64,000 nt of DNA from Alistipes sp. An66 (GTDB lineage Bacteria; Bacteroidota; Bacteroidia; Bacteroidales; Rikenellaceae), in contig NZ_NFHT01000007.1 in NCBI RefSeq assembly GCF_002161445.1, positions 83,024 through 147,023 of the forward strand. The letters are read 5' to 3'. The translations under genes were made by a program, and so were the position numbers. Below, piece by piece: positions 42,310 to 51,906 of the stretch (position 1 is the stretch's first letter; each line of letters starts with the position of its first letter). The notes under the pieces were generated by a model, which saw only the letters and a list, made by a program, of their open reading frames with translations, did not search any database and was not told the DNA's origin.

Positions 42310-43878
42310 ATGAACACACGTCTCTTTCTGCTCCTCATAGCCGCCCTGACGGCATTCCGGACCGCACCGGCACAGCCCCGGCTGATCGTACAGATCGTAG
42401 TCGGCTCGATGCGCGCCGGCGACCTCGACCGCTACGCCGCCAACTTCGGCGAAGGCGGATTCCGACGTCTCACCGAACGCGGTACGGTCTATACCGACGC
42501 CCGTTACGACTACCTCCAAACCACGACCCCCGTGTCGCTGGCCACCCTCGCAACGGGTGCCATGCCCTCGACACACGGCGTGATCGGCCCCCGCTGGGTC
42601 GACTACACCACCAACCGCATCGTGGAGCTCACCGACGGACGCCAGGGCCCCGGAGCCTATCACCGGATCGCCCCGACGCTGGCCGAAACCCTCCTGCAAC
42701 AGGCCGAAGGCAGTCAGGCCGTAACGGTCGCCGCCGAGGCCGCATCGGCCGTCGTGATGGCCGGACGCGGCGGCATGGCCTTCTGGCTCGACTCCCTGCG
42801 CTGCGACTGGGTGACGTCGCCCTACTACGCCGCCGAACTCCCGGAGTGGATCGTCCGCAGCAACCGCGAACGCTACAACCTCTCCTACATCGGACTCGAA
42901 TGGCGGTCGCTGCTCGAAAAGGAGCGCTACCTCAACACGCGCCGGAACGACATCGTGCTCTCCGGGCGCAACCCGAAGAAAGACGGGGCGCGCAGCGGTG
43001 CGGCTCGGCTGAAACTGACCGGCGACTTCGAACGCATGCTCTACACGCCGGCCGGAAACAGCGCCGTGCTGGGACTCGCCAAACAGGCCATCGCCCAGTA
43101 CCGCCTCGGCGCCGACGACACGCCCGACCTGCTGAACATCTGTCTCGACACCCCGCGCCGCATCGCCGAAGCGTACGGACCCGAATCGGTCGAGCTCGAG
43201 GACATGTACTACCGGCTGGACCGCGATCTGGCAGACTTCCTGACCTTCCTCTTCGCACAGGTCAAGGACCAGAACGCGCTGGTCGTCCTCACGTCGGACC
43301 ACGGAACCAGCCCCTCCTACGACGCCGGACGGGAAGAGGCCGAACGCTTCAACAGCCGTCAGTTCGAAGTGATCGTCAACGGATTCCTCAACGTCCGTTA
43401 CGGAACCGGAGACTGGGTCGTGGCATACAGTGACAAATGTCTGTGGCTCAACCACAACCTCATTTACGAGCGGGGATTGAACCTCGCCGAGGTGCAGAAC
43501 GAGGTGGCTATCTTCGCCATGCAGTTCAGCGGCGTATCCCACGCCCTGGCCGCCTCGGCCATGCGCACGAGCTACTTCGGAAGCGGATACGCCCGCAGGA
43601 TGCAGAACAGCTTCTATCCGCGCCGCTCGGGCGACGTGATCCTCAACCTGATGCCCGGGTGGATCGAGGTCCGCGACCGCTGCTGGTCGATGTCCGGTTC
43701 GATGTACGGGTACGATACCGAGGTGCCGCTCCTCTTCTACGGAAAGGGCGCCGGACCGCTGCGCGTCAACCGCCGCGTGGAGATGACCTCCGTGGCCCCG
43801 ACCCTCGCCCGGCTGGCCGGGATCCCCGATCCCCCCGCCGCAGAGGGGAACGTGCTGGAAGAGATCGTGGAGCCCTGA
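42310..43878 (+). CDS. PafA/NPP-like alkaline phosphatase family protein, probably inactive
   Basis: About 522 residues from MNTRLFLLLIAAL; the signal peptide ends near residue 22. The overall alkaline phosphatase/NPP fold pattern is clear: GEGGFRRLTERG, THGVIGPRW, VELEDMYYRLDRDLADFL, LTSDHGTS (D330, H331) and VPLLFYGKG. Compared with PafA, the first metal aspartate (VVDQMR) is glycine (VVGSMR, G32), the DxxGH histidine is arginine (DTPRR, R284), and the last ligand histidine before VPLLFYG is glutamate (E471). A threonine remains in the nucleophile region (TTTP, 71-74). Loss of three ligands suggests a non-catalytic or altered protein. It lies 26 bases after the GSCFA gene. Confidence 0.82.
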   Translation: MNTRLFLLLIAALTAFRTAPAQPRLIVQIVVGSMRAGDLDRYAANFGEGGFRRLTERGTVYTDARYDYLQTTTPVSLATLATGAMPSTHGVIGPRWVDYTTNRIVELTDGRQGPGAYHRIAPTLAETLLQQAEGSQAVTVAAEAASAVVMAGRGGMAFWLDSLRCDWVTSPYYAAELPEWIVRSNRERYNLSYIGLEWRSLLEKERYLNTRRNDIVLSGRNPKKDGARSGAARLKLTGDFERMLYTPAGNSAVLGLAKQAIAQYRLGADDTPDLLNICLDTPRRIAEAYGPESVELEDMYYRLDRDLADFLTFLFAQVKDQNALVVLTSDHGTSPSYDAGREEAERFNSRQFEVIVNGFLNVRYGTGDWVVAYSDKCLWLNHNLIYERGLNLAEVQNEVAIFAMQFSGVSHALAASAMRTSYFGSGYARRMQNSFYPRRSGDVILNLMPGWIEVRDRCWSMSGSMYGYDTEVPLLFYGKGAGPLRVNRRVEMTSVAPTLARLAGIPDPPAAEGNVLEEIVEP

Positions 43879-43930
43879 CCGCCGGATGGTCCGAAAATTG
43901 AAAAAACGGCTCTGTAAAATCTGGATTGAT

Positions 43931-44377
43931 ATGGACAGCGTACAGGATGAAATCATCGAGGAGTTCTCGGTATTCGACGACTGGCTCGACAAATACGACT
44001 ACCTGATCGGATTGAGCGAAACGCTACCCCCGATCGCCCCCGAACACCGCACCGAACAGTACCTCATCCAGGGGTGCCAGTCCCGCGTGTGGGTCGACGC
44101 TCGCCTCGACGGAGGCCGCGTCTACTTCGCCGCCGACAGCGACGCCATCATCACCAAAGGAATCATCGCTCTGCTGATCCGCGTGCTGAACGGACGCTCC
44201 CCGAAGGAGATCCTCGACACCGAACTCTACTTCATCGACGCCATCGGATTGAGCGCAAACCTCTCGCCCACCCGTGCGAACGGACTTCTGGCCATGATCA
44301 AGCAGATGCGGCTCTATGCCCTGGCCTTCGAGGCCAAGGCCGAAGCCGGCGAGCACCAAAAAAACGAAACAGCATGA
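43931..44377 (+). CDS. sufE: SufE-family cysteine desulfuration protein
   Basis: Accepts persulfide sulfur from the cysteine desulfurase SufS and passes it to the Fe-S scaffold. The 148 residues start at MDSVQDEIIEEFSVFDDWLDKYDYLI, the conserved N-terminus; the open frame upstream is not conserved. The sulfur-accepting cysteine is C49 in LIQGCQSRVW. Downstream motifs ITKGIIALLIRVL and SANLSPTRANGL are standard. Its stop overlaps the next start as ATGA. The SufBCDS core is not in this window. Confidence 0.94.
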   Translation: MDSVQDEIIEEFSVFDDWLDKYDYLIGLSETLPPIAPEHRTEQYLIQGCQSRVWVDARLDGGRVYFAADSDAIITKGIIALLIRVLNGRSPKEILDTELYFIDAIGLSANLSPTRANGLLAMIKQMRLYALAFEAKAEAGEHQKNETA

Positions 44378-44694
44378 CACCCGAAGAGATACTCGAAGTC
44401 GAAAAACAGATCGTCGCAACGCTCAAAAACATCTACGACCCGGAGATCCCCGTGAACATCTACGATCTGGGGCTGATCTACGAAATCGACTACACCCCCG
44501 ACGGCGTGGCCTCGATCCGCATGACCCTCACGGCCCCGAACTGCCCGATGGCCGACATGCTCGTCGAGGATGTCAACATCCAGGTGGCCAAAGTCAAGGG
44601 CGTGAAGTCGGTGAACGTCATCCTCACGTTCGACCCCGTCTGGGACAAGAGCATGATGTCCGAAGAGGCGCTGCTCGAACTCAACATGCTCTGA
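44374..44694 (+). CDS. MIP18/SufT-family Fe-S assembly protein
   Basis: A 106-residue protein of the MIP18 (DUF59) family, helper proteins in Fe-S cluster assembly and delivery. The signature IYDPEIPVNIYDLGLIYEI (residues 21-39) and the cysteine-containing LTAPNCPMADML are intact. Translation starts at MTPEEILE inside the last codon of sufE (ATGA overlap); longer frames are shadows of sufE. Coupling to sufE fits a role in the SUF system. DUF2851 follows two bases later. Confidence 0.92.
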   Translation: MTPEEILEVEKQIVATLKNIYDPEIPVNIYDLGLIYEIDYTPDGVASIRMTLTAPNCPMADMLVEDVNIQVAKVKGVKSVNVILTFDPVWDKSMMSEEALLELNML

Positions 44695-44696
44695 CG

Positions 44697-45668
44697 ATGG
44701 AGAAGACGAGGATAACGGCCGACGACCCCGCACAGCGCACAATCCGGAGGCTCGAAGCTCGGGCCGGAGAGCACGCCTGCGGCGGGTACCTCGCGGCTCT
44801 CGAACCGCTCCGCCGTACCGAAATCCTCACGTCGCTGGTCTTCGACCGCCTCCGCCGCAAGATGCGCATGGTCGAGGCGCTCCGCACCGAGGCCGCCGAA
44901 AACTGGAACCAGACCTTCTACCTGCTCTATTTCCGCACGCTCGGCGACCGCCGCAACCAGGAGGCCTACCTCGAACTCGCACGCAGGGTCCCCTACAAGA
45001 CCGTCCTGCGCGAACGCAGGGTCCCGCACGCCGTCGAGGCGATGCTATTCGGTGCATCGGGGCTGCTCGACCTCTACCGCAACGACGAATACACGCTCAA
45101 CCTCCGCCGCAACTTCGAACATCTGGCCGCAAAGTACGAAATCCGGCCGCTGGACCCCTCCGTATGGGCTCTGTCGGAGGTGCGTCCCGCCAACCACCCC
45201 GTCCTGCGGCTGGCACAGGCCGCGGAGTTCTTCGCACAGGACGAATTCCTCATGGACCGCACCATGGCCTGCCGTTCCGAGGAGGAGGTGCGCACGCTCT
45301 TCGGCATCGAAGCCTCGGAGTACTGGCGCACGCACTTCATCCCCGGCGCCGAAAGCGATCCGCGGCCGAAGCGCATCGGAGCCTTCAAGGCAAACATCAT
45401 CGGCATCAACCTCGTCGTCGTGCTGCAATTCGCCTACGGAAGCTACGTCGCCAACGATCGGCTGCGCGACAGTGCGCTCTCGCTCCTCGAACGCCTCCCG
45501 GCCGAGGACAACCGCTACATGCGCGAATGGACGGCGGCCGGCGTGAAGCCCCGCAACGCCTTCGAAAGCCAGGCACTGCTGCAACTCGCCACGGAGTACT
45601 GCGCCGCACAGCGCTGCGCCCAATGCCCCGTCGGACGAAGAATCGCCGGAATGTCCCCCGAAAAATGA
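44697..45668 (+). CDS. DUF2851 family protein
   Basis: A 323-residue cytoplasmic protein that I assign to DUF2851, a Bacteroidota family of unknown function. Typical blocks are ENWNQTFYLLYFRTLGDRRNQEAYLELA near residues 63-90, VEAMLFGASGLL, and a C-terminal EYCAAQRCAQCPVGR with three cysteines that could bind a metal or Fe-S cluster. Its place directly after sufE and the MIP18 gene makes a link to Fe-S metabolism tempting, but that is inference. It closes the operon. Confidence 0.8.
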   Translation: MEKTRITADDPAQRTIRRLEARAGEHACGGYLAALEPLRRTEILTSLVFDRLRRKMRMVEALRTEAAENWNQTFYLLYFRTLGDRRNQEAYLELARRVPYKTVLRERRVPHAVEAMLFGASGLLDLYRNDEYTLNLRRNFEHLAAKYEIRPLDPSVWALSEVRPANHPVLRLAQAAEFFAQDEFLMDRTMACRSEEEVRTLFGIEASEYWRTHFIPGAESDPRPKRIGAFKANIIGINLVVVLQFAYGSYVANDRLRDSALSLLERLPAEDNRYMREWTAAGVKPRNAFESQALLQLATEYCAAQRCAQCPVGRRIAGMSPEK

Positions 45669-45691
45669 CAAGGCGCCGGGAATCAGAGATT

Positions 45692-45721
45692 TTGACTTTC
45701 CCGGAAAAATAACTACTTTTG
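45692..45721 (+). promoter_or_regulatory. Promoter of the MBOAT/SGNH pair
   Basis: TTG at 45692-45694, 19 bases, TACTTTTG at 45714-45721, a full consensus match. The leader to the MBOAT start is about 68 bases. Confidence 0.75.
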
Positions 45722-45789
45722 CACGTCATCCCGCTTCCGACGGCAATCCCGCAACCCGGAGATCTGCCGTATTTATTGTGCTCACACCC

Positions 45790-47253
45790 ATGCTTTTCAA
45801 TTCGTTTGAATTCGCGCTCTTTCTCCCGGCCGTCTTCCTGCTCTACTGGTTCGTCTTCAACCGCAACCTGCGCGTGCAGAACCTGTTCGTCGTCGGGGCC
45901 AGCTACCTCTTCTACGGATGGTGGGACTGGCGGTTCCTCCTGCTCATCGCATTCACGTCGCTGTGCAGCTACGCCAGCGGACTGATCATCGGGCACTACC
46001 GCCAGCAGGGAAAAAGACGATGGGCCCGGGCCGTCAATGCGGGAAACATCCTCCTGAACCTCGCAATCCTCGGCCTCTTCAAGTATTACGACTTCTTCGT
46101 GGCATCGTTCGCCGAACTGTTCGGAATCACCGACTACGACAGTCTGTTGCTGCGGATCATCCTGCCCGTCGGCATCTCGTTCTACACCTTCCAGGCCCTG
46201 AGCTACTCGATCGACGTCTATCGCGAGAAGCTCCCCCCGACCCGCGACATCGTCGCCTTCTTCGCCTTCATCTCCTTCTTCCCGCAGCTGGTCGCCGGAC
46301 CCATCGAGCGCGCCACGAACCTCCTGCCGCAATTCCTGCGCCCCCGGACCTTCGACACCGCACAAGCTGTGGACGGACTGCGCCAGGCTTTATGGGGCTT
46401 CTTCAAGAAGATCGTCGTCGCAGACAACTGCGCCATCCTCGCCAACAGCATCTTCGAGAACTTCGAAAACCTCTCCGGAGGAGCCCTCATCATCGGCGCC
46501 GTAGCCTTCTCGTTCCAGATCTACGGCGACTTCTCGGGATACTCCGACATCGCCATCGGAATCTCGCGGCTCTTCGGATTCAGCCTCATGCGCAACTTCC
46601 ACTACCCGTACTTCTCCCGCGACATCGCCGAATTCTGGCGCCGTTGGCATATCTCGCTCACCACGTGGTTCCGCGACTACATCTACATCCCGCTGGGCGG
46701 AAGCCGCGGATCGAAAGGAATGGTGTTCCGCAACACGCTGATCATCTTCCTCGTCAGCGGATTCTGGCACGGCGCAAACTGGACCTTCGTCGCCTGGGGC
46801 GCCTACCATGCGCTGCTCTTCCTGCCGCTGATCCTCTCGGGGCGCAACCGCCGCTACACCGGTGAAATCGCCGCCGGGCGAATCCTCCCGTCGGCCAAAG
46901 ACGCATGCCGCATGGCCGGAACCTTCTCGCTGGCGGTCGTGGGATGGATCATCTTCCGCGCCGAGACCATCGGCGATGCCTGGCTCTACATCCGGAGGAT
47001 CTTCTCCCCGGCGATCCTCAACCGCGTAGCCCTCGGCAGCAGCTGCGAATCGCCCGGAATCCATGCAGCCATCGGCGTCGTGATCCTGCTGGCGGTCGAG
47101 TGGTTCCAGCGCGCTCGCGAACACGGGCTTCAACTGACCGGCCCGGCCCATATCCGCCGCCGAAGCGTACGATACGCCATCTACTACCTGCTGATCCTGG
47201 GCATCTACATCATGCACGCCCAGCAGCAGACGTTCATCTATTTCCAATTCTGA
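45790..47253 (+). CDS. MBOAT-family O-acyltransferase (AlgI-like)
   Basis: A 487-residue inner-membrane protein with about eleven membrane segments, of the membrane-bound O-acyltransferase family (AlgI, DltB, PatA). Such proteins move acetyl or acyl groups across the membrane for modification of surface polymers. The conserved block FWRRWHISLTTWFRDYIYIPLGGS and the catalytic histidine in FWHGANWTFVAWGAYH are present. The start at MLFNSFEFALFLP is the conserved one; an ATG four codons upstream is also open. The next gene encodes an SGNH-like protein, the usual partner, so O-acylation of an exopolysaccharide or similar polymer is likely. Confidence 0.92.
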   Translation: MLFNSFEFALFLPAVFLLYWFVFNRNLRVQNLFVVGASYLFYGWWDWRFLLLIAFTSLCSYASGLIIGHYRQQGKRRWARAVNAGNILLNLAILGLFKYYDFFVASFAELFGITDYDSLLLRIILPVGISFYTFQALSYSIDVYREKLPPTRDIVAFFAFISFFPQLVAGPIERATNLLPQFLRPRTFDTAQAVDGLRQALWGFFKKIVVADNCAILANSIFENFENLSGGALIIGAVAFSFQIYGDFSGYSDIAIGISRLFGFSLMRNFHYPYFSRDIAEFWRRWHISLTTWFRDYIYIPLGGSRGSKGMVFRNTLIIFLVSGFWHGANWTFVAWGAYHALLFLPLILSGRNRRYTGEIAAGRILPSAKDACRMAGTFSLAVVGWIIFRAETIGDAWLYIRRIFSPAILNRVALGSSCESPGIHAAIGVVILLAVEWFQRAREHGLQLTGPAHIRRRSVRYAIYYLLILGIYIMHAQQQTFIYFQF

Positions 47254-47260
47254 CCCCGCC

Positions 47261-48202
47261 ATGAACCGATTCCTGCTACGCATTCTCCGGTTCGCGCTCC
47301 CCGCGGCCGTCGCAGCCGTCGGCGCGGAATGGGGGCTGCGGTCCATCCCCCACCAACTCGCATACAAGGCCCGTTACATGGAGGAGCATGCCCCGCAGAT
47401 CGAAGTCCTCTCGCTGGGACTCTCGCACGCCTTTTACGGACTCGACTTCCACGCCTCGAAGTTCCGGGGGTTCAACCTCGCCTACCACGGACAGCCGCTC
47501 GACCGCGATCTGGAATTGTGGGAGAAATACGCCGACCGGCTCACGTCGCTGCGCGCCGTGACGGTCCCGCTCTCGTGTTGGAGCATACACCACCGGCTGC
47601 GCAAGGAGGGCGAACAATGGCGCGTACCCTTCTACACGATCAACTACGAACTCCCCGTTCCGTGGTACGCCTTCAAGGAGCGGTGCATCATCGCCTACCC
47701 CGCGCAGGCGTTCCGCTATCTGAAACACGCACTCGCGTCGGAAGACTCCCTCGCCGAAGGAAACATTCCACAGGACGAATTCGGATCCTACATGGCACGC
47801 CTCGACAACCGGCTCCCGGACTGGGATCAACGCGCGGCCGAAGATGTCGCAAAGAATCATTCGCGCTTCAAGCCGGAGGACATGACCCACAACCGCGAAG
47901 TGCTGCGGCACATCGCCGCCGACTGCGCGGAACGCGGCATCCGGGTGGTGCTCTACACCCCGCCGGCCTGGCATACCTACTACGAACACCTCTCCGAAGA
48001 GATCGTATCCCTCACCCGGGAGATCGGAACATCGCTGGCCCGGGAATTCCCCAACGTCCGCTATGTGGACCTGTTGAAGGACAGGCGGTTCACGGCCGAC
48101 GACTTCTTCAACGCCTCGCACCTCAACTACGACCGCGGAGGACGGAAACTCATCCGCATCCTCGACGACGAGATCGCCGAAGACCCTTTGCCTGCAAAAT
48201 AA
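47261..48202 (+). CDS. SGNH-like partner of the MBOAT acyltransferase
   Basis: A 313-residue protein with one N-terminal membrane anchor (about residues 7-24) and a periplasmic domain. The beginning of that domain, EVLSLGLSHAFYGLDFH, resembles the SGNH block I region with a serine in LSH, and the C-terminal FFNASHLNYDRGGRKL matches the block V histidine region. This is the layout of proteins paired with MBOAT enzymes (AlgJ/AlgX, DltD-like), which attach the acyl group to the polymer. The gene starts seven bases after the MBOAT stop. Substrate unknown; the family call is by context and motif. Confidence 0.75.
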   Translation: MNRFLLRILRFALPAAVAAVGAEWGLRSIPHQLAYKARYMEEHAPQIEVLSLGLSHAFYGLDFHASKFRGFNLAYHGQPLDRDLELWEKYADRLTSLRAVTVPLSCWSIHHRLRKEGEQWRVPFYTINYELPVPWYAFKERCIIAYPAQAFRYLKHALASEDSLAEGNIPQDEFGSYMARLDNRLPDWDQRAAEDVAKNHSRFKPEDMTHNREVLRHIAADCAERGIRVVLYTPPAWHTYYEHLSEEIVSLTREIGTSLAREFPNVRYVDLLKDRRFTADDFFNASHLNYDRGGRKLIRILDDEIAEDPLPAK

Positions 48203-48258
48203 TTCGAAAAAAACCCGTTCCGGAACCGCTATCCGGATAAAATTCAAAAAATTATTAC

Positions 48259-48266
48259 TATTTTTG
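48259..48266 (+). promoter_or_regulatory. secA -7 box
   Basis: TATTTTTG, 41 bases before the secA ATG. No clear -33 element. Confidence 0.5.
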
Positions 48267-48307
48267 TAGGATTTACAACCGAACATGAAAAAATATCAGA
48301 AACAGCC

Positions 48308-51300
48308 ATGGATATAGTTGCCAGTATCATCAAAGCCCTCTTCGGCTCGAAAGCCGACAAGGACCGCAAACTGATCGAACCCTATCTGCAAAAGATCAAG
48401 GCCGTCTACCCGTCGATCGAAGCCCTCTCCAACGACGAGCTCCGCGCCCGCAGCGAAAACCTCAAAAAGCAGATCGCCGACTTCATCGCCGGGGACGAAG
48501 CCCGCATCGTCGAGTTGAAGACCGTGCTCGAAAAGCCCGAAACCTCGCTCGACGAAAAGGAGAAGATCTCCAAGGAGATCGACGAAACGACCAAACGCAT
48601 CGACGACAAGATCGAGGAGATCCTCGACCGCATCCTCCCCGAGGCGTTCGCCATCATGAAGGACACCGCACGACGCTTCGCGCAGAACGAAACCGTCGTC
48701 GTCACGGCCAACGACTTCGACCGCGAACTCGCCGCAACGAAGGATTTCGTCACCATCGACGGCGACAAGGCCATATATGCCACCCACTGGATGGCCGGCG
48801 GCAACGACATCAAGTGGGACATGATCCACTACGACGTCCAGCTCTTCGGCGGCGTGGTGCTCCACCAGGGCAAGATCGCCGAAATGGCTACGGGTGAAGG
48901 AAAAACCCTCGTCGCCACGCTGCCCGTATTCCTCAATGCCCTGGCACGAAAGGGCGTGCACATGGTCACGGTGAACAACTATCTGGCCAAGCGCGACTCC
49001 GAGTGGATGGGCCCGATGTACGAGTTCCACGGATTGTCCGTCGCCTGCATCGACGACACCCAGCCCAACTCCGACGCCCGCCGCAAGGCCTACATGGCCG
49101 ACATCACCTTCGGTACGAACAACGAGTACGGCTTCGACTACCTGCGCGACAACATGGCCTCCTCGCCCAAGGACCTCGTGCAGCGCAAGCACCACTTCGC
49201 CATCGTCGACGAGGTCGACTCGGTGCTGATCGACGACGCCCGCACCCCGCTGATCATCTCCGGACCCGTGCCCAAGGGCGACGACCAGCTGTTTGAGCAG
49301 TACTGCCCCTCGATCGACCACCTCTACAACTTGCAGAAGAACCTCGTCACGCAGCTCCTGGCCGAGGCCCGGCAGCTCATCTCGGCCGGAAAGACCGAGG
49401 AGGGCGGCATCAAGCTCTACCGCGCGCACAAGGGGCTCCCGAAGTACAAACCCCTGATCAAATACCTCTCGGAGCAGGGTGTCAAGGCCCTCATGCAGAA
49501 GACCGAAAACGTCTACATGCAGGACAACAACCGCCGCATGCCCGAGATCACCGACGACCTCTTCTTCGTCATCGACGAGAAGCTCAACTCCGTCGAACTG
49601 ACCGACAAGGGGCATGAGGTGCTCTCGAAATACTTCAACGAGGACGGCTTCTTCGTCCTGCCCGACATCGGGGCCGAGGTCGCCGAACTCGAAAAGGCAG
49701 CCCTCTCGCCCGAAGAGAAGGCCGCAAAGCGCGACGCCGTGATCAACGACTACGCCGTCAAGTCGGAGCGCGTGCATACGGTGATCCAGCTGCTCAAAGC
49801 CTTCGCCATGTTCGAGAAGGACATCGAGTACGTCGTCATGGACAACAAGGTCAAGATCGTCGACGAGCAGACCGGACGTATCCTCGAAGGACGCCGCTAC
49901 TCCGACGGCCTGCACCAGGCCATCGAGGCCAAGGAGCACGTCAAGGTCGAGGCCGCCACGCAGACCTTTGCGACCATCACCTTGCAGAACTACTTCCGCA
50001 TGTACCACAAGCTGGCCGGTATGACCGGTACGGCCGAAACCGAGGCTTCGGAGTTCTGGAGCATCTACAAACTCGACGTCGTGGTCATCCCCACGAACCG
50101 CCCCGTCATCCGCGACGACCGTCAGGACCTCATCTACAAGACCAAGCGCGAAAAGTACAACGCCGTCATCGAGGAGATCGTCCGTCTGGTCGGCGAGGGT
50201 CGTCCGGTGCTCGTGGGCACCACCTCGGTGGAGATCTCCGAGCTGTTGAGCCGCATGCTCAAACTCCGCGGAATCAAGCACAACGTCCTCAACGCCAAGC
50301 AGCACGCTCTGGAAGCACAGGTCGTCGCCGAAGCCGGACGCTCGGGACAGGTGACCATCGCAACGAACATGGCCGGCCGCGGTACCGACATCAAGCTCAC
50401 GCCCGAAGTCAAGGAAGCCGGAGGTCTGGCCATCATCGGCACGGAGCGTCACGAAAGCCGCCGTGTCGACCGCCAGCTGCGCGGCCGTGCCGGACGTCAG
50501 GGCGACCCCGGATCGTCGCAGTTCTTCGTATCGCTCGAAGACGACCTGATGCGTCTCTTCGGATCGGGGCGCATCGCCACCATGATGGACCGCATGGGGC
50601 TGAAAGAGGGCGAGGTCATTCAGGCCGGCATGATGACCAAGGCCATCGAGCGCGCACAGAAGAAGGTCGAGGAGAACAACTTCGGAATCCGAAAGCGCCT
50701 GCTCGAATACGACGACGTGATGAACTCCCAGCGTGAGGTCATCTACACCCGCCGCCGCCACGCACTCTACGGCGAGCGCATCGAGATCGACCTGAACAAC
50801 ATCATGTACGACTTCGCCGACAACTTCGTCGAGGAGTGCCGCGGCATCGACTACGAGGAGTTCCGCATGGAGTTGATCCGTCAGGTCGCCGTGGAGCCCG
50901 CACTCGACGAGGCCGCTTACGAAAACGCCAAACCCCAGGAGCTGGTCGAGGCCATCGTCAAGGCCCTCAAAGAGGCTTACGCCCGCCGCGCCAAAGCCGT
51001 CGCCGACACCGTGCGGCCCGTCATGGAACGCATCTACGAGGACCGCAAGGATCAGCTCGACTCGAACATCTACTTCCCGATCACCGACGGGCATCTCGGG
51101 TACAACATCCCCGTGAACCTGCGCAAATGCCAGGAGTCCGACGGCGCCGAGATCTACAAGGTCTTCTCCAAAGTCGTCATGTTCACCACCATCGACGACG
51201 CATGGCGCGAGCATCTGCGCGAGATGGACGACCTGCGCCAGAGCGTCCAGAACGCTACCTACGAGCAAAAGGATCCGCTGCTGATCTACAAGTTCGAATC

Positions 51301-51610
51301 CTTCGGGCTCTTCTCGAAGATGCTCATCAAGGTCAACCGCGAGGTTCTCTCGATCCTCGACAAGGCCTACATCCCCGTCCGCGAGCAGAACGCCGAGGAG
51401 GCCAAGCGGCAACAGATGGAGCGCGAACGCCGCGCCAGGGTCGACGTCAACAAGTTGCAGGCATCCCGCATGCAGGCCGCAGCGCAGGCCGGGCAGCAGG
51501 AGCGGCAGAAACCCATGCCTCTGCACGTCGAGAAGAAGGTCGGACGAAACGATCCCTGTCCCTGCGGCAGCGGCAAGAAATACAAAAACTGCCACGGCAA
51601 AGGGCTTTAA
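48308..51610 (+). CDS. secA: Preprotein translocase ATPase SecA
   Basis: Motor that drives unfolded preproteins through SecYEG. The 1100 residues exceed the ~900 of E. coli; the long charged segment near residues 55-110 (between the N-terminal helix and the first ATPase domain) accounts for part of this and is usual in Bacteroidota. Visible elements: Walker [33 protein letters not shown], Walker [55 protein letters not shown] [31 protein letters not shown], and the C-terminal zinc motif [15 protein letters not shown]. Its last codons, GGGCTTTAA, begin a tandem repeat. Confidence 0.98.
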   Translation: MDIVASIIKALFGSKADKDRKLIEPYLQKIKAVYPSIEALSNDELRARSENLKKQIADFIAGDEARIVELKTVLEKPETSLDEKEKISKEIDETTKRIDDKIEEILDRILPEAFAIMKDTARRFAQNETVVVTANDFDRELAATKDFVTIDGDKAIYATHWMAGGNDIKWDMIHYDVQLFGGVVLHQGKIAEMATGEGKTLVATLPVFLNALARKGVHMVTVNNYLAKRDSEWMGPMYEFHGLSVACIDDTQPNSDARRKAYMADITFGTNNEYGFDYLRDNMASSPKDLVQRKHHFAIVDEVDSVLIDDARTPLIISGPVPKGDDQLFEQYCPSIDHLYNLQKNLVTQLLAEARQLISAGKTEEGGIKLYRAHKGLPKYKPLIKYLSEQGVKALMQKTENVYMQDNNRRMPEITDDLFFVIDEKLNSVELTDKGHEVLSKYFNEDGFFVLPDIGAEVAELEKAALSPEEKAAKRDAVINDYAVKSERVHTVIQLLKAFAMFEKDIEYVVMDNKVKIVDEQTGRILEGRRYSDGLHQAIEAKEHVKVEAATQTFATITLQNYFRMYHKLAGMTGTAETEASEFWSIYKLDVVVIPTNRPVIRDDRQDLIYKTKREKYNAVIEEIVRLVGEGRPVLVGTTSVEISELLSRMLKLRGIKHNVLNAKQHALEAQVVAEAGRSGQVTIATNMAGRGTDIKLTPEVKEAGGLAIIGTERHESRRVDRQLRGRAGRQGDPGSSQFFVSLEDDLMRLFGSGRIATMMDRMGLKEGEVIQAGMMTKAIERAQKKVEENNFGIRKRLLEYDDVMNSQREVIYTRRRHALYGERIEIDLNNIMYDFADNFVEECRGIDYEEFRMELIRQVAVEPALDEAAYENAKPQELVEAIVKALKEAYARRAKAVADTVRPVMERIYEDRKDQLDSNIYFPITDGHLGYNIPVNLRKCQESDGAEIYKVFSKVVMFTTIDDAWREHLREMDDLRQSVQNATYEQKDPLLIYKFESFGLFSKMLIKVNREVLSILDKAYIPVREQNAEEAKRQQMERERRARVDVNKLQASRMQAAAQAGQQERQKPMPLHVEKKVGRNDPCPCGSGKKYKNCHGKGL

Positions 51611-51806
51611 GGGCTTTAAGGGCTTTAAGAAAGCCCTTCTATGGGGGAATGGAAGCTTGACGGGGTTCTGAATCTCCGTTGCCCTACGGGGCTTTAAGAA
51701 AACCCTTTTATGGGGGATGGGGCCGCAACGGGGTTCTGGTCGTCAGCGGCCCTGCCAACCCAAACCCGGGATAGAGCCGCAACGGGGTTCTGAATCTCCG
51801 TTGCCC
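51602..51806 (+). repeat. Repeat-rich region downstream of secA
   Basis: Three tandem copies of GGGCTTTAA (51602-51628), the first containing the secA stop. The third folds with the next bases into a terminator-like stem (51620-51626 with 51630-51636). A 24-base sequence occurs identically at 51661-51684 and 51783-51806, and a 16-base word (CCGCAACGGGGTTCTG) at 51723 and 51778. The GGGGCTTTAAGAAA block also recurs near 51688. No gene is present in 51611-51906. Confidence 0.75.
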
Positions 51807-51906
51807 CTTTTTGGGGAGAGGCTCCTTCAACCGAATAAAAGTGATCCGGAAGGCCGCGGAAATGCGCCTTCCGGGTCTATTCATAAAACCGACAAACCAA
51901 AGACCT

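Noticed and set aside
48296..51595. A 1099-codon open frame antisense to secA, and similar long antisense frames over GH31, uvrB, dnaG, typA, GlpT and SusC
   Set aside because: They mirror strongly coding genes with full sets of family motifs. Long antisense frames are expected from GC-rich codon use, and their translations are low in complexity and rich in R, H, D or V.
51602..51806. CRISPR-like array after secA
   Set aside because: The repeats are few, of unequal length and spacing, and no cas gene is present.
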